A stretch of 64,000 nucleotides of DNA from Actinopolyspora lacussalsi (GTDB taxonomy: Bacteria > Actinomycetota > Actinomycetes > Mycobacteriales > Pseudonocardiaceae): NCBI GenBank assembly GCA_030803735.1, contig JAURUC010000001.1:3675501-3739500 (forward strand), given 5' to 3'. The notes beneath the pieces were generated by a model. That model was not told the DNA's origin, made no database searches, and saw only the letters and a program-made list of their open reading frames with translations. A program made the translations under genes and the position numbers. This document shows, piece by piece, positions 8,641-18,300 of the stretch (position 1 is the first letter of the stretch; the number at the start of each line of letters is the position of its first letter).

Positions 8641-9603
8641 TCAGCGGTAGGCGGGTGGGCAGATCGTGTCGATCTCGTCGAGGTCGGCCTGGCTGGGCCG
8701 CCACTGTCCCGCCGAGGCGTTCGACTCGACCTGCTCCGGCGAGGTCGCGCCGCCGATCACCGACCCGACGGTGGGCTGCGCCGCCAGCCACCCGATCGCG
8801 GTGGCGATCATGGAGATCTCGCGCTTCTCCGCGAACTCCCGCAGCCGCTCGATCCGTTCCCAGGGGGCGTCGGCCAGCAGTCGCTCGCGGCCGGACAGCC
8901 TGCTTCCCTCCGGCGGTTCCTGGCCCTGCTGGTACTTACCGGTGAGCAGCCCGTTCGCCAGCGGGAAGTACGGGATGAGTCCCACGCCGAACTTCGAGCA
9001 GGCCGGGATCACCTCGCGCTCGGCCTCGCGTTCCAGCAGCGAGTAGTGGATCTGGGCCGAAACCGGGCCCGTTGTCCCCCGGTGGGTGGAGGTCCACGAC
9101 GCGTCGGCGGTCTGCCACCCCGCGAGGTTGCAGTGGCCCACGTAGCGGATCTTGCCCTCCCGCACCAGGTCGTCCAGTACGGACAGCGTCTCGTCCAGCG
9201 GAGTCAGCGGATCCGCGCGGTGCAGCTGGTACAGGTCGATCCATTCGGTGTCCAACCGTCGCAGCGACGCCTCCACCGCGCGGCGCACGTAGCGGCGGGA
9301 CCCCCGCGCCTCGAAGTCGGGGCCGTTGCTGCCCTGCATGTCCATCCCGAACTTCGTCGCGATGACGGCCCGATCACGATGTCCCCGCAGCGCTTGGCCG
9401 AGCAGCTCCTCGCTGCGTCCTCGCGGTGAGCCGTACACATCGGCCACGTCGAAGAATGTGATGCCCGAATCCAACGCGCGGTTGACCACGGCCTGCGCAC
9501 CGCGTGGGGACTCGGTGGTCGTGCCCGGTCTGCCCAGGTTGTTGCACCCCAGGCCGACGGCGCTGACCACGAGACCGGAATCGCCCAGACGTCGCTGTTC
9601 CAC
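8641..9603 (-). CDS. Aldo/keto reductase
   Basis: A 320-residue (alpha/beta)8-barrel NADPH-dependent oxidoreductase of the AKR superfamily. The catalytic tetrad is visible: Asp in FFDVADVYGSPRG with its Tyr, Lys in IATKFG, and His in YVGHCNLAGWQ. The C-terminal phosphate-binding region 'GWLAAQPTVGSVIGGATSPEQVESN' is typical of the YghZ/Tas-like group. It reduces aldehydes or ketones to alcohols in the cytosol. It begins with an ATG at 9603 close to its divergent neighbour, the gamma-glutamyltransferase homologue at 9826. No substrate can be named from sequence. Confidence 0.92.
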   Translation of the reverse strand: MEQRRLGDSGLVVSAVGLGCNNLGRPGTTTESPRGAQAVVNRALDSGITFFDVADVYGSPRGRSEELLGQALRGHRDRAVIATKFGMDMQGSNGPDFEARGSRRYVRRAVEASLRRLDTEWIDLYQLHRADPLTPLDETLSVLDDLVREGKIRYVGHCNLAGWQTADASWTSTHRGTTGPVSAQIHYSLLEREAEREVIPACSKFGVGLIPYFPLANGLLTGKYQQGQEPPEGSRLSGRERLLADAPWERIERLREFAEKREISMIATAIGWLAAQPTVGSVIGGATSPEQVESNASAGQWRPSQADLDEIDTICPPAYR

Positions 9604-9825
9604 GAGATCCGACTCTAGTCCCGGCGCGATGCCGCGTCACGGGTTTCCCCGCCATGACCCCCGGTCGCGGCAGCACGCGCCCCGGTTTCCCGTTCGAGGG
9701 TGCCCCGGCGGGAGGGGGCGGCGATAGGTTCCACGACAGGACCGCTTCCACGACAGGAGCGCCCGGAGAACCGAGTAAGGCCCGGTGAACCGGGCCGACA
9801 GGCCCTCCCGGATCGGAGTGATCGC

Positions 9826-11628
9826 ATGGCTTGCCCCACCCGTCCCGAACTCGCCGGTACACACGGCATGGTCGCCTCGACGCACTGGCTCGCCTCCGCC
9901 GCGGGCATGGCGGTGCTGGAGGACGACGGCAACGCCTTCGACGCCGCCGTGGCCGCCGGGTTCGTGCTGCAGGTGGTCGAACCGCACCTCAACGGTCCCG
10001 GTGGCGAACTTCCCGCGCTGTTCGCCACTTCCGGCGGTCCCGTTCGCGCGCTCTGCGGCCAGGGGCCGGTGCCCGCCGGTGCCACTGTCGAACACTTCCG
10101 GGACGAACTGGGGCTCGAACTGATCCCGGGCTCCGGGCTGCTTCCGGCCACCGTGCCCGGCGCCTGGGACGCCTGGTTGCTGCTGCTGCGTGACTACGGA
10201 ACCAAGTCGCTCGACGAGGTGCTGCGGTTCGCGATCGGATACGCGCGCGACGGGTTTCCCGTGGTCCCGAGGTTGTCCGAGACCATCGCCACGGTGCGCG
10301 AGATGTTCCGCGTGCGCTGGCCGTCCTCCGCCCGGCTGTGGTTGCGCGACGGTGCCGCGCCCGGCGCGGGAACGATGCTGCGCAATCCGGTGCTGGCCCG
10401 GACGTGGCAACGGCTGCTGCGGGAGGGGGAAGCGGCGGGAGGCGACCGTCGTAACCGCATCGACGCGGCTCGTCGGGCCTGGTCGCGGGGCTTCGTGGCC
10501 GAAGCGGTGGACCGGTTCGCGCGTGGTCCGGTCGCCGACAGCTCGGGACGCTCGCACGCGGGCGTGCTCACCGGGCAGGACATGGCCGACTACAGCGCGA
10601 CCTACGAGGAGCCCGTGACGCTGCGGACCTCCGGTGACGGCCGGGTGGCCAAGTTCGGTGCGTGGTGTCAGGGGCCCGTGCTGTTGCAGCAGTTGCGGCT
10701 GCTGGAGGAGCTGCCGGTGGAGTACCGGGACGGGATCGCCACCGCGGAAACCGTGCACCACGCGGTGGAGGCGGCCAAGCTCGCCTTCGCCGACAGGGAG
10801 GCCCACTACGGCGACTCGGCCGATCCCGGTGTGCTGCCGGAGCTGCTCGGTGCGGACTACACCGCCGCGCGTCGCGAGCTGATCGGCGAGAACGCGGCCG
10901 AAACGCTGCGGCCGGGAACCCCCGCCGGTCACACCCCACGGTTGCCCGAGTACGTCTCCGGGGAACGCGGGGCCGGACTGCCGCCCGATCCCAGCGGCGT
11001 GGGGCTGGGGGAACCGACGGTCTCGCCGAACGGGGACAGCAAGGGGGACACCGTGCACCTAGACGTGGTCGACCGCTGGGGGAACATGGTCTCGGCCACC
11101 CCTTCCGGGGGCTGGTTGCAGTCCTCGCCGGTGATCGAGGAGCTGGGGTTCTGCCTGGGCACCCGTGCCCAGATGTGCTGGCTGCGCGAGGGACTGCCGA
11201 ACTCGCTGGTCCCCGGCCGCAGGCCGCGCAGCACGCTCAGCCCCTCGCTGTTCACCAGGGGGGACGAGCCCGTGCTGGCCTTCGGCACGCCGGGCGGCGA
11301 TCAGCAGGACCAGTGGCAGTTGTGCTTCTGGCTGGCCCATGTGCACGGTGGGTTGGATCTGCAGGCGGCCATCGACGCGCCCGCCTGGCACACCACCGCG
11401 TTTCCCGCCTCGTTCTACCCGCGCGGCTGGCAACCGCGTCGGGTGCTCGCCGAGTCCCGGCTCGGCACGGCGACCTTCGAGCGGCTGCGGCGGCGTGGCC
11501 ACGAGGTGACCGACGCGGGCCCCTGGGCGTTGGGCAGGCTCGCCGCAGTCGGCAGGGACCCCGAGACCGGGATGCTGCGGGGCGCCGCCAACGCCCGCGG
11601 CGCACAGGGCTACGCCGTGGGGCGTTAG
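9826..11628 (+). CDS. Gamma-glutamyltransferase family protein
   Basis: A 600-residue member of the Ntn-hydrolase gamma-glutamyltransferase family, related to the cytosolic YwrD-type group since no signal peptide is seen. The N-terminal part contains the typical 'GNAFDAAVAAGFVLQVVEP' and 'GPGGELPAL', with 'ATVPGAWDAWLLLL'. The expected autoprocessing nucleophile is the Thr of KGDTVHLDVVDRWGNMVSAT, which would start the small subunit, and 'SGGWLQSSPVI' follows as oxyanion region. The start ATG at 9826 has CGGAGTGATCGC before it. GGTs hydrolyse or transfer gamma-glutamyl groups; in an organism likely to use mycothiol rather than glutathione the donor may be another gamma-glutamyl compound or a cephalosporin-like amide. 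Function beyond family is uncertain. Confidence 0.88.
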   Translation: MACPTRPELAGTHGMVASTHWLASAAGMAVLEDDGNAFDAAVAAGFVLQVVEPHLNGPGGELPALFATSGGPVRALCGQGPVPAGATVEHFRDELGLELIPGSGLLPATVPGAWDAWLLLLRDYGTKSLDEVLRFAIGYARDGFPVVPRLSETIATVREMFRVRWPSSARLWLRDGAAPGAGTMLRNPVLARTWQRLLREGEAAGGDRRNRIDAARRAWSRGFVAEAVDRFARGPVADSSGRSHAGVLTGQDMADYSATYEEPVTLRTSGDGRVAKFGAWCQGPVLLQQLRLLEELPVEYRDGIATAETVHHAVEAAKLAFADREAHYGDSADPGVLPELLGADYTAARRELIGENAAETLRPGTPAGHTPRLPEYVSGERGAGLPPDPSGVGLGEPTVSPNGDSKGDTVHLDVVDRWGNMVSATPSGGWLQSSPVIEELGFCLGTRAQMCWLREGLPNSLVPGRRPRSTLSPSLFTRGDEPVLAFGTPGGDQQDQWQLCFWLAHVHGGLDLQAAIDAPAWHTTAFPASFYPRGWQPRRVLAESRLGTATFERLRRRGHEVTDAGPWALGRLAAVGRDPETGMLRGAANARGAQGYAVGR

Positions 11629-11658
11629 CGACACCTCCGATCGCTCCGGTTCGCGGCG

Positions 11659-11672
11659 ATTTCGCGAGAAAT
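11659..11672 (+). repeat. Short palindromic element P
   Basis: Exact ATTTCGCGAGAAAT, preceded by GCGGCG and followed by CGACACC, 30 bases after the gamma-glutamyltransferase stop. Confidence 0.85.
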
Positions 11673-11851
11673 CGACACCGCGACGGTGATGATCGCCGCT
11701 CCGCCGCGAAGAACTCCGCGGCCGAGGGGCCTTTTCGGTGTTCCAGCAGGGCAAGAAATCATTGGACGCCGTTTCCCGGCCGGGCTTACGGTTCTCGCGT
11801 CCCGTTTTCGAGGTTTCCGGTGCCGGTGGGCTGCTTCGTGGCGGCGCGGTG

Positions 11852-11865
11852 ATTTCCCGCGAAAT
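11852..11865 (+). repeat. Short palindromic element P, centre variant CCGC
   Basis: ATTTCCCGCGAAAT keeps both 5-bp arms with a changed centre. A half element (CCCGCGAAATCGCC) follows directly at about 11873-11885. Lies just upstream of rtcB. Confidence 0.7.
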
Positions 11866-11924
11866 CGCCGTCCCGCGAAATCGCCACCGGAGATCGTCCA
11901 GTGTCCGTACAAGGGTGAAGTGTC

Positions 11925-13121
11925 GTGACGGATTTCCCCGTACTGCTGTCCGGTACCCGCGCTCCCACGTTCATGTGGGCCACCGAGCACGAGGTCGAGC
12001 CCGCGGTGCTGGACCAGCTGCGCAACATCGCGGCCCTGCCGTGGGTGCACGGGGTGCGCGTCATGCCGGATGTGCACCTGGGCAAGGGCGCCACGGTCGG
12101 TTCGGTCATCGCCATGCGGGATGCCGTCTCCCCCGCCGCCGTGGGTGTGGACATCGGCTGTGGCATGGAAGGTGTCAGGACCTCGCTGCACGCCGACGAC
12201 CTGCCCGCCGATCTCGGCGGTATCCGCACGAGCATCGAGCGTGCCGTTCCGGTGGGATTCCGCGCGCACGACGAGGCCGTCGATCCCGCACGGCTGGGCC
12301 TGGACACCTCGGAGTGGCAGGAGCTGTGGAGGCGCTTCGGCGAGCTGCACGGCGGAGTGAGTTCGCTGGAGAGAAAGGCGGGCAAGCAGCTCGGCACGCT
12401 CGGCGGCGGCAACCACTTCATCGAGGTCTGCTTGGACGAGCACGACGCGGTGTGGCTCATGCTGCACAGCGGTTCCCGGCACATCGGCAACCGACTCGCC
12501 GAACAGCACATCGCCGAGGCCCGCGAACTGCCGCACAACCAGGACCTGCCCGACCGCGACCTCGCGGTTTTCGTCGCCGGCACGCCGCAGATGGCGGCCT
12601 ACCGCAACGACCTGTTCTGGGCGCAGGAGTACGCGCGCGTCAACCGGCGCATCATGCTCGCCCTGACGATGCGCGCCCTGCGCGGCTGCTTCACCGGACG
12701 GCGGATCGAGTTCGACGAGCCGATCTCCTGCCACCACAACTACGTGGCCGAGGAGACCATCGACGGTCAGCCCATGCTGGTCACCCGCAAGGGCGCGATC
12801 CGGGCGGGGAAGGGCGACATGGGACTCATCCCCGGCTCGATGGGCACCGGTTCCTACGTGGTCCGCGGCCTGGGGTCGGACGACTCGTTCCAGTCGGCGG
12901 CGCACGGCGCCGGTCGCAGGATGAGCAGGAAGAAGGCCAAGAAGACGTTCGGTTCGCGGGACCTGCGGGAGCAGACATCGGGAATCGAGTGCCGCAAGGA
13001 CGACGGGGTCCTCGACGAGATCCCGGGCGCCTACAAGGACATCGACTCCGTCATCGACGCGCAGACAGCGTTGGTGGAAGTGGTGGCCAAGTTGCGGCAG
13101 GTCGTCTGCGTGAAGGGGTAG
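11925..13121 (+). CDS. rtcB: RtcB-family RNA 3'-phosphate/2',3'-cyclic phosphate ligase
   Basis: A 398-residue RtcB ligase, which joins RNA 2',3'-cyclic phosphate or 3'-phosphate ends to 5'-OH ends using GTP and Mn2+. Metal ligands are visible: GVDIGCGM with Asp76 and Cys79, GGGNHFIEV, HSGSRHIG with His181, and the later CHHNYV. RKGAIRAGKG followed by GLIPGSMGTGSYVV corresponds to the guanylylation-site region. The GTG at 11925 follows AAGGGTGAAG. No archease or RtcA gene is adjacent, and 13122 onward is repeat-filled, so it appears to be a single-gene unit. It probably serves RNA repair after stress or toxin cleavage, an inference from the family; it is of the shorter (about 400 aa) bacterial class. 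Confidence 0.93.
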   Translation: MTDFPVLLSGTRAPTFMWATEHEVEPAVLDQLRNIAALPWVHGVRVMPDVHLGKGATVGSVIAMRDAVSPAAVGVDIGCGMEGVRTSLHADDLPADLGGIRTSIERAVPVGFRAHDEAVDPARLGLDTSEWQELWRRFGELHGGVSSLERKAGKQLGTLGGGNHFIEVCLDEHDAVWLMLHSGSRHIGNRLAEQHIAEARELPHNQDLPDRDLAVFVAGTPQMAAYRNDLFWAQEYARVNRRIMLALTMRALRGCFTGRRIEFDEPISCHHNYVAEETIDGQPMLVTRKGAIRAGKGDMGLIPGSMGTGSYVVRGLGSDDSFQSAAHGAGRRMSRKKAKKTFGSRDLREQTSGIECRKDDGVLDEIPGAYKDIDSVIDAQTALVEVVAKLRQVVCVKG

Positions 13122-13160
13122 AGGAGGTTCCCGGCGGCCCGGTCCGCTCGGGCGGTCGCT

Positions 13161-13206
13161 TGGCGGAACCTCTCGCGGTCTCTCGCTCCGGGAGTCCCGA
13201 CATCGT
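13161..13206 (-). repeat. Half of long hairpin repeat, family A
   Basis: TGGCGGAACCTCTCGCGG ... CTCTCGCTCCGGGAGTCCCGACATCG matches one arm of family A and stops at the apex, where a family B element begins soon after. Confidence 0.65.
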
Positions 13207-13236
13207 GTTGTGTGGCCGGTGCCGGTTGCGTGTCTG

Positions 13237-13348
13237 GTCGGGTAGCCGTCACGTGAGTCGGCGCCTTGCTTCGTTGGGCCGGCTCTTGAGTAGCGACCTA
13301 CGCGGCGAGCGGCCCGGCCTCGCAATGCATCCGACTCACGCACCGGGG
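13237..13348 (+). repeat. Inverted-repeat element, family B, copy 1
   Basis: About 110 bp with ends CACGTGAGTCGG and CCGACTCACGCAC that can pair, inner GGGCCG/CGGCCC, and a central TAG-cgac-CTA. It matches a reverse-oriented copy at 37261-37371. The central TAG-N4-CTA resembles the apex of family A. Confidence 0.7.
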
Positions 13349-13402
13349 AAACCCGCGCTGCGACCCGTATGGCCACTTCCCGACGACGGCCTTGGCGCGG
13401 TG

Positions 13403-13416
13403 ATTTCTCGAGAAAT
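13403..13416 (+). repeat. Short palindromic element P, centre variant TCGA
   Basis: ATTTCTCGAGAAAT, a perfect 14-bp palindrome, followed by CGACGGA. Confidence 0.75.
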
Positions 13417-13574
13417 CGACGGAGACCGGGGGCACACCCACGAGATCGCAGCGCCGATTCGGTTCTTCGGGCACACGGTTCCGCTCGGGTCTGCGAGACT
13501 GCGGACGCGGGTGGTCCGGTGTTCCGCCGCGAGCCCGCGTGCTGTCCCGGTGCCGAACGGAGAGGCTGCGGTTG

Positions 13575-13967
13575 GTGAACTCTTCGAGTTCGATGAGTGA
13601 GGACGGGCGGGTCGTCGACCCGGTGCGAACCGGGGGACACTCCGCGACGGACCCCGGAGCCGGTTACTCGGTGGACCGTGACCGCATCCCGGAAGCCGTC
13701 GCCGAGTTGCGCCGTGCGCTGCACGCCCTGGAACGGGCAGCAGAGGAAGCGCGGGGCAACGCGACGCTGATCGCCCCCGGCCACGATCCCTACAGTCGGC
13801 GTGCGGCGCACGAGATGGGCCCGGGGCTGGTGACGGACTACCTGGCGGGCAACGAGCGGGATCAGCGCGAACTGCGCGCGATGATCAACGATCTCGAGGA
13901 CGCGATGCGGCACTACGACGCGCGGGAGGACGAGGCGAATCGCGCGTTGCGCGGCGTCTCGGAGTGA
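13575..13967 (+). CDS. PE-like type VII secretion substrate
   Basis: A 130-residue helical protein without signal peptide or TM segment, resembling actinobacterial PE/ESX-like small substrates. The core 'YSVDRDRIPEAVAELRRALHALERAAEEA' and 'IAPGHDPYSRRAA' is followed by an acidic helical tail ending in 'YDAREDEANRALRGVSE'. The same layout (SVD.D.I..AI.DLR.A, IAPG, a GSL/ADY segment, then E..A..Y...ED.A..A) is found in the protein at 52001-52333, so they are paralogues. A GTG at 13575 behind CGGAGAGG is the best start; ATG 13593 is the alternative. It is followed after about 180 bases by a larger PPE-like partner. The secretion assignment is inference from size, helical pattern and pairing. Confidence 0.65.
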   Translation: MNSSSSMSEDGRVVDPVRTGGHSATDPGAGYSVDRDRIPEAVAELRRALHALERAAEEARGNATLIAPGHDPYSRRAAHEMGPGLVTDYLAGNERDQRELRAMINDLEDAMRHYDAREDEANRALRGVSE

Positions 13968-14144
13968 TCCCGCCCCGGAAGCGCCGCGTTCCGGACGCCC
14001 GTCCCGCCGGGAGCCGGAACGCACCTGTTCTCACGAAACCGCCCGGACGGCGATCGTCCTTCTGGCAGACTGCGCGGTGACGGTGATCGTGAGTCGTCGG
14101 ATGTGGCGGGCAGCACGCTGTCCGAGGCCGAAAGGCGGTGAGGT

Positions 14145-15173
14145 GTGGATCGGGAAGCTGACGGCACGTCGGTCGAGGGTGGAGCGCGGACGGATCGTTC
14201 CGGGGCGAACGTCGCGGACGTGCCGGACTCGGAACTCCGTCCCGAGGGAGTGGATCCCGGCAGGATCCACGAATGGTTCCACCACGCGCCCGGTACCGAC
14301 AGCATGGACCGTGCGGCCGAGAGCTGGAGCAGGATCGCGGCCGAACACGGCGAGGCGGCCGAACGCATCGATGCCGCGATCGACAGGATCGGAGCGGCCT
14401 GGAGCGGTACCGCCGCCGATGCGGTGCGGAACAGAGGCATGCGATCCCGTGTCGCGGCCGACGACTCGGCGGAGTTCGCGGAGCGGGCGGGTGAAGCGCT
14501 GCGCGCGCAGAGTTTCGGTTTCAACGAGGCCAAGAAACAGGTGGTCGAGGTGAACGGGCACTCGTCCACGACCGGTGTCGCCGAGGCCCGGAACGATCCC
14601 GGTGCTGTCGTCGACGAGTCAGTGGCTACGGGCGATAACCGGCTCACGAACCAGACCGCCCTGCGGAACTACGGTGTGCGGACCTCCGAGAACACCCACG
14701 GCATGACTCGGTTCGTCGAATCCTCGTGTGATTCAACGGCCGCGTGGGGAACGGGGACCGCCCGGGTTACCGAACCCGCGTGGGGCGCGAGCCCCGCGGC
14801 GTCCGGTCCGGCCGAACCGGACGCCCCCGGCCCGGCTGAGAGCGACGCCCCCAACGGTTTCGGCGGAGAGGTCTCCGGGGCCCACCTCGCCGCCGGTGCG
14901 GCGGGACTGGCCGCCACCGGCGGTGCGGTACTCGGTGGCGGTGTGCTCGGTGAGCGGGTTACGGGGCGCGGGGGCATCAGCGCACGCGGTTTTCCCGGTT
15001 TCCCGGGCTCCACCGCGCGCGACCGCGACGACGGCACCGAGCAGTCGTCTCCGGACCGGGTGATCGAGGACGAGGATCCCGACGAACTGTTCGGCGCGGC
15101 GTCGGGAGCCGTTCCCGCGGTACTCGGCTTGCTTCCCACCGAGTCCGAGGAACGGGAACCGGCGGCCGAGTGA
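14145..15173 (+). CDS. PPE/WXG-like type VII secretion substrate with Ala/Gly-rich tail
   Basis: A 342-residue protein. Residues about 35-130 form a WXG100/PPE-like helical hairpin: 'IHEWFHHAPGTDSMDRAAES' leads into a helix, and the turn AAWSGTAADAVR is the W-x-G motif. The rest is a disordered Pro/Ala/Gly-rich region with a Gly/Ala helix-like stretch ('HLAAGAAGLAATGGAVLGGG', about residues 246-265) and an acidic C-terminus (RVIEDEDPDELFG). It has no signal peptide. It follows the PE-like gene, which suggests a secreted heterodimer as for PE-PPE pairs. No ESX core genes (EccC, EccB) are in the window, so the secretion system must be elsewhere. The GTG start at 14145 sits behind AAAGGCGG. Confidence 0.65.
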   Translation: MDREADGTSVEGGARTDRSGANVADVPDSELRPEGVDPGRIHEWFHHAPGTDSMDRAAESWSRIAAEHGEAAERIDAAIDRIGAAWSGTAADAVRNRGMRSRVAADDSAEFAERAGEALRAQSFGFNEAKKQVVEVNGHSSTTGVAEARNDPGAVVDESVATGDNRLTNQTALRNYGVRTSENTHGMTRFVESSCDSTAAWGTGTARVTEPAWGASPAASGPAEPDAPGPAESDAPNGFGGEVSGAHLAAGAAGLAATGGAVLGGGVLGERVTGRGGISARGFPGFPGSTARDRDDGTEQSSPDRVIEDEDPDELFGAASGAVPAVLGLLPTESEEREPAAE

Positions 15174-15344
15174 CGACACGGCGGAACGAGTCGACGGGTC
15201 CTGATTCGCTGACCGACCCGACCCGTTCCGGACCGCTCACCGGACGGAGGCAGAATTGGCCACACGGTTGCCGGTGGACGCGCTCGAACCGGTCGGGTGA
15301 GCGGCGGACTCGGACCGATGTCTCGTGCGTCGAAGGGGGACCGA

Positions 15345-18300
15345 ATGGGCGACAACGGTGATTCGGTGACGGAGCGTCCGCGACGGTTGATCGAGTGGAC
15401 CGGGGAGCGGTGCGTTCCGTGGGCCGACGACGCGCAGGTGATCTACGAGCACTACCACCGCTACGCGGTGGCGGCCCGCCTCGCGCGTGGCAAGCGCGTC
15501 CTCGACCTGGCCAGTGGTGAGGGCTTCGGCGCCGCCATGCTCGCGGCCCAGGCGACCGAGGTCGTGGGAGTCGACATCGACGGCGAGGCCGTCCGCCACG
15601 CGGCGAGCAACTACACCGCCTCGAACCTGACGTTCCACACCGGATCGATCACCGATCCCGCGACGCTGGCCGAGGCGGGAACCTTCGACGTCGTGGTGTG
15701 CTTCGAGGCGATCGAGCACGTGGCCGAGCACGACGCCGTGCTCCGGCTCGTTCGAGCGAGGCTCGCCTCCGGCGGACTGCTGCTGATCAGCACCCCCGAC
15801 ACCGCCGTGTACCACCACGAGCACGGCAACGACAATCCGTTCCACGTCAGGGAGCTCGCCGCGCCGCAGTTCGAGGCGCTGCTGCGTGACTCCTTCCGGC
15901 ACGTGGCGATGCTCAAGCAGAACGTCGCCGTGGGATCGCTGCTCACCCCGGCTGATCCCGGGGATCCCGACATCGCCGCCGACGGGGTGCGGCTGCAGAC
16001 ACTGCGTCAACTCGACTCCGGTGACTGGCAAGTTCGGCAGGGCGTGGGGCACACCTATCTGTTCGGGCTGGCCTCCGACCGGCAGCTGCCGCAGCTTCCC
16101 GCCGCCGCGGTGCTGCTGGACGCGGATCTCAAGCTCGCCCGCGGTGACTCGGGGGAGGACAACCGCGAGATCATCGAGCAGCGTGACGCCGCCGTGGCCG
16201 ATGTCGCCCGGTTGAACGAGCTCTGTCGCGCCAACCGCTCCGAGGCCGAGGAATTCAAACGCATCATCGGCGAGTTGGAGTCGGCGCGAAGCACGGCCGA
16301 GGAGCGGGCCGTCGAGGCCGAGCGGGAACGCGACGGCTTGCGTGCCGAGCTGCACGAGGCCCGGCTGCGGTCGCGACGCGAGTCGACGCGCAACGAGTGG
16401 TTGCGTGAGACCGTCACCGAACTGGAGTCCGAACTGGACGGTTCTCGTCGTCGGGTGGCCGAGCTCGTCGAGCAGAACTCCGCACTCGTGCAACGCGCGG
16501 TGACCAAGTACCGAAAGGTGGTCGAACGCGTCGCGCCGCGCGGCACCAACAGGCGTGACGTCTACGAGATCGCGATGGGACGCGGCCCCTCCCACACGCA
16601 GGGGGCGGTCGAGCGGGACCCGGTCGCCGTGCCGCACAGCGAGCAGCCCGAGGTCAGCGTGATCGTGCCGGTACACGGCGAGTGGGACTACACCAGGCAG
16701 TGCCTGCGCAGCCTGGCCGGGCACCGGGTGAGCACTCCCTTCGAGGTGGTCGTGGTCGACGACGCCTCGCCGGACGACAGTGCGGAACTGCTGCGGCGTT
16801 GTCCGGGCGTGCGGCTGGTGCGAGCCGAGCGCAATCTCGGTTTCGTCGGTGCCTGCAACCTCGGTGCCGAACACGCCCGTGGTCGTCAGCTGTTCTTCCT
16901 GAACAACGACACTGAGGTCACCGAGTCCTGGCTGGACGAGCTGGTCGCCACGGCCGACTCCGACGAGCGCATCGGTCTGGTCGGTGCCAAACTGCTCTAT
17001 CCGGACGGGCGGATGCAGGAGTGCGGCAGCGCCGTCTGGTCCGACGGCACCGGGTGGAATCTCGGCAGGCTGGGTGACCCCGACGCACCCGAGTACGCCG
17101 CGCTGCGCGACGTCGACTACTGCTCCGGCGCGGCACTGCTGGTGCGCCGTGAGCTGTTCGAGTCGCTGGGAGGGTTCGACACCGGGTATTCGCCCGCCTA
17201 CTACGAGGACACCGATCTCGCGTTCGGTGTCCGTGCCGCCGGTTTCCGCACCGTGGTGCAGCCGCGAGCCGTCGTGGTACACCACGAGGGGGCATCCAAC
17301 GGTACCGAGACCGGATCCGGGGTCAAACGTCATCAGGAGCTCAACCGCGGGATCTTCGTCGAGAAGTGGCAGGACACCCTCCGCGAGCAGCATCTTCCGG
17401 AGGCCGACCCCCGCAGTCTCTGGTTGGCGCGCGAGCGCGGTACGCGGGGGCACTTCGGCCCGCTGGTGCTGGTCAAGGACCACCAGGTTCCGCGACCGGA
17501 CTACGATTCCGGGTCGTTGCGCATGTGGCGGATCCTGCGGCAGTTCGCCACCCTGGGCGCACGGGTGGTGTTCTTTCCCGACAACCAGGCCGAGCTGCGG
17601 CCCTACACCGACGAGCTGCGGCGCATTGGGGTAACCGTGCTCGCCCGGCCGGAACACCAGCACGCTTTCCTCTCCGAGGTGGGGACCGAGGTCACGCTGG
17701 CGTTGCTGTCCCGCCCCCAGGTCGCGTGGAGCCTGGTGGAGCGGTTGCGGGTCGACGCACCGAGCGCGGTGATCGCCTACGACACCGTGGACCTGCACTT
17801 CGTTCGGCTGCAGCGGCAGGCTGAGCTGGCCGCGTCCGAGGGGCGCGAACAGGATGCGACGGCGCTGCGTCGCAGGTCCTTCGCCTCCCGGCAGTCCGAG
17901 CTCGGCCTGGTGCGCAGCTGTGATGTCACGCTGGTCGTGTCGGAGGACGAGCAGCGGGCGCTGTCGGAGCTGGTCGACGACGCCGACGTGCGAGTTTTGT
18001 CCAATGTGCACGAAGTGCGTCGGGGTGTGGACGGTCCGCCCGGACGTGGCGACGTGCTGTTCGTCGGGGGGTTCGATCACCCGCCGAACGTCGACGCCGC
18101 GGAGTGGGCGGTTCGCGAGATCATGCCGCTGGTGTGGCACCACTGCCCGCGGGCCGGGCTGCACATCGTCGGTAGCAATCCGCCTTCTGAGGTCACCGCC
18201 CTGCGGGGACCCGGGGTCGAGGTGCACGGCTGGGTCGACGACCTCGCCGGGATCTACGACCGCACCAGGGTGACGTTGGCCCCGTTGCGGTTCGGCGCGG

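Larger units (their letters stand above)
13122..13574. other. Intergenic region with repeats A (half), B and P
   Basis: About 450 bases with no supportable gene. In order it holds half of a family A repeat (13161-13206), a family B repeat (13237-13348) and a variant P element (13403-13416). The last 100 bases probably carry the promoter of the PE/PPE-like pair. Confidence 0.7.

Noticed and set aside
11625..14024. A 799-codon open frame on the minus strand across rtcB and the intergenic repeats
   Set aside because: Translation is rich in Arg, His, Pro and Gly, crosses an obvious rtcB gene and has no domain; it is the expected GC-rich shadow frame.
15237..18227. A 996-codon minus-strand open frame opposite the glycosyltransferase
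   Set aside because: The plus-strand frame has clear domain motifs; the minus frame shows only low-complexity His/Gln/Arg sequence.
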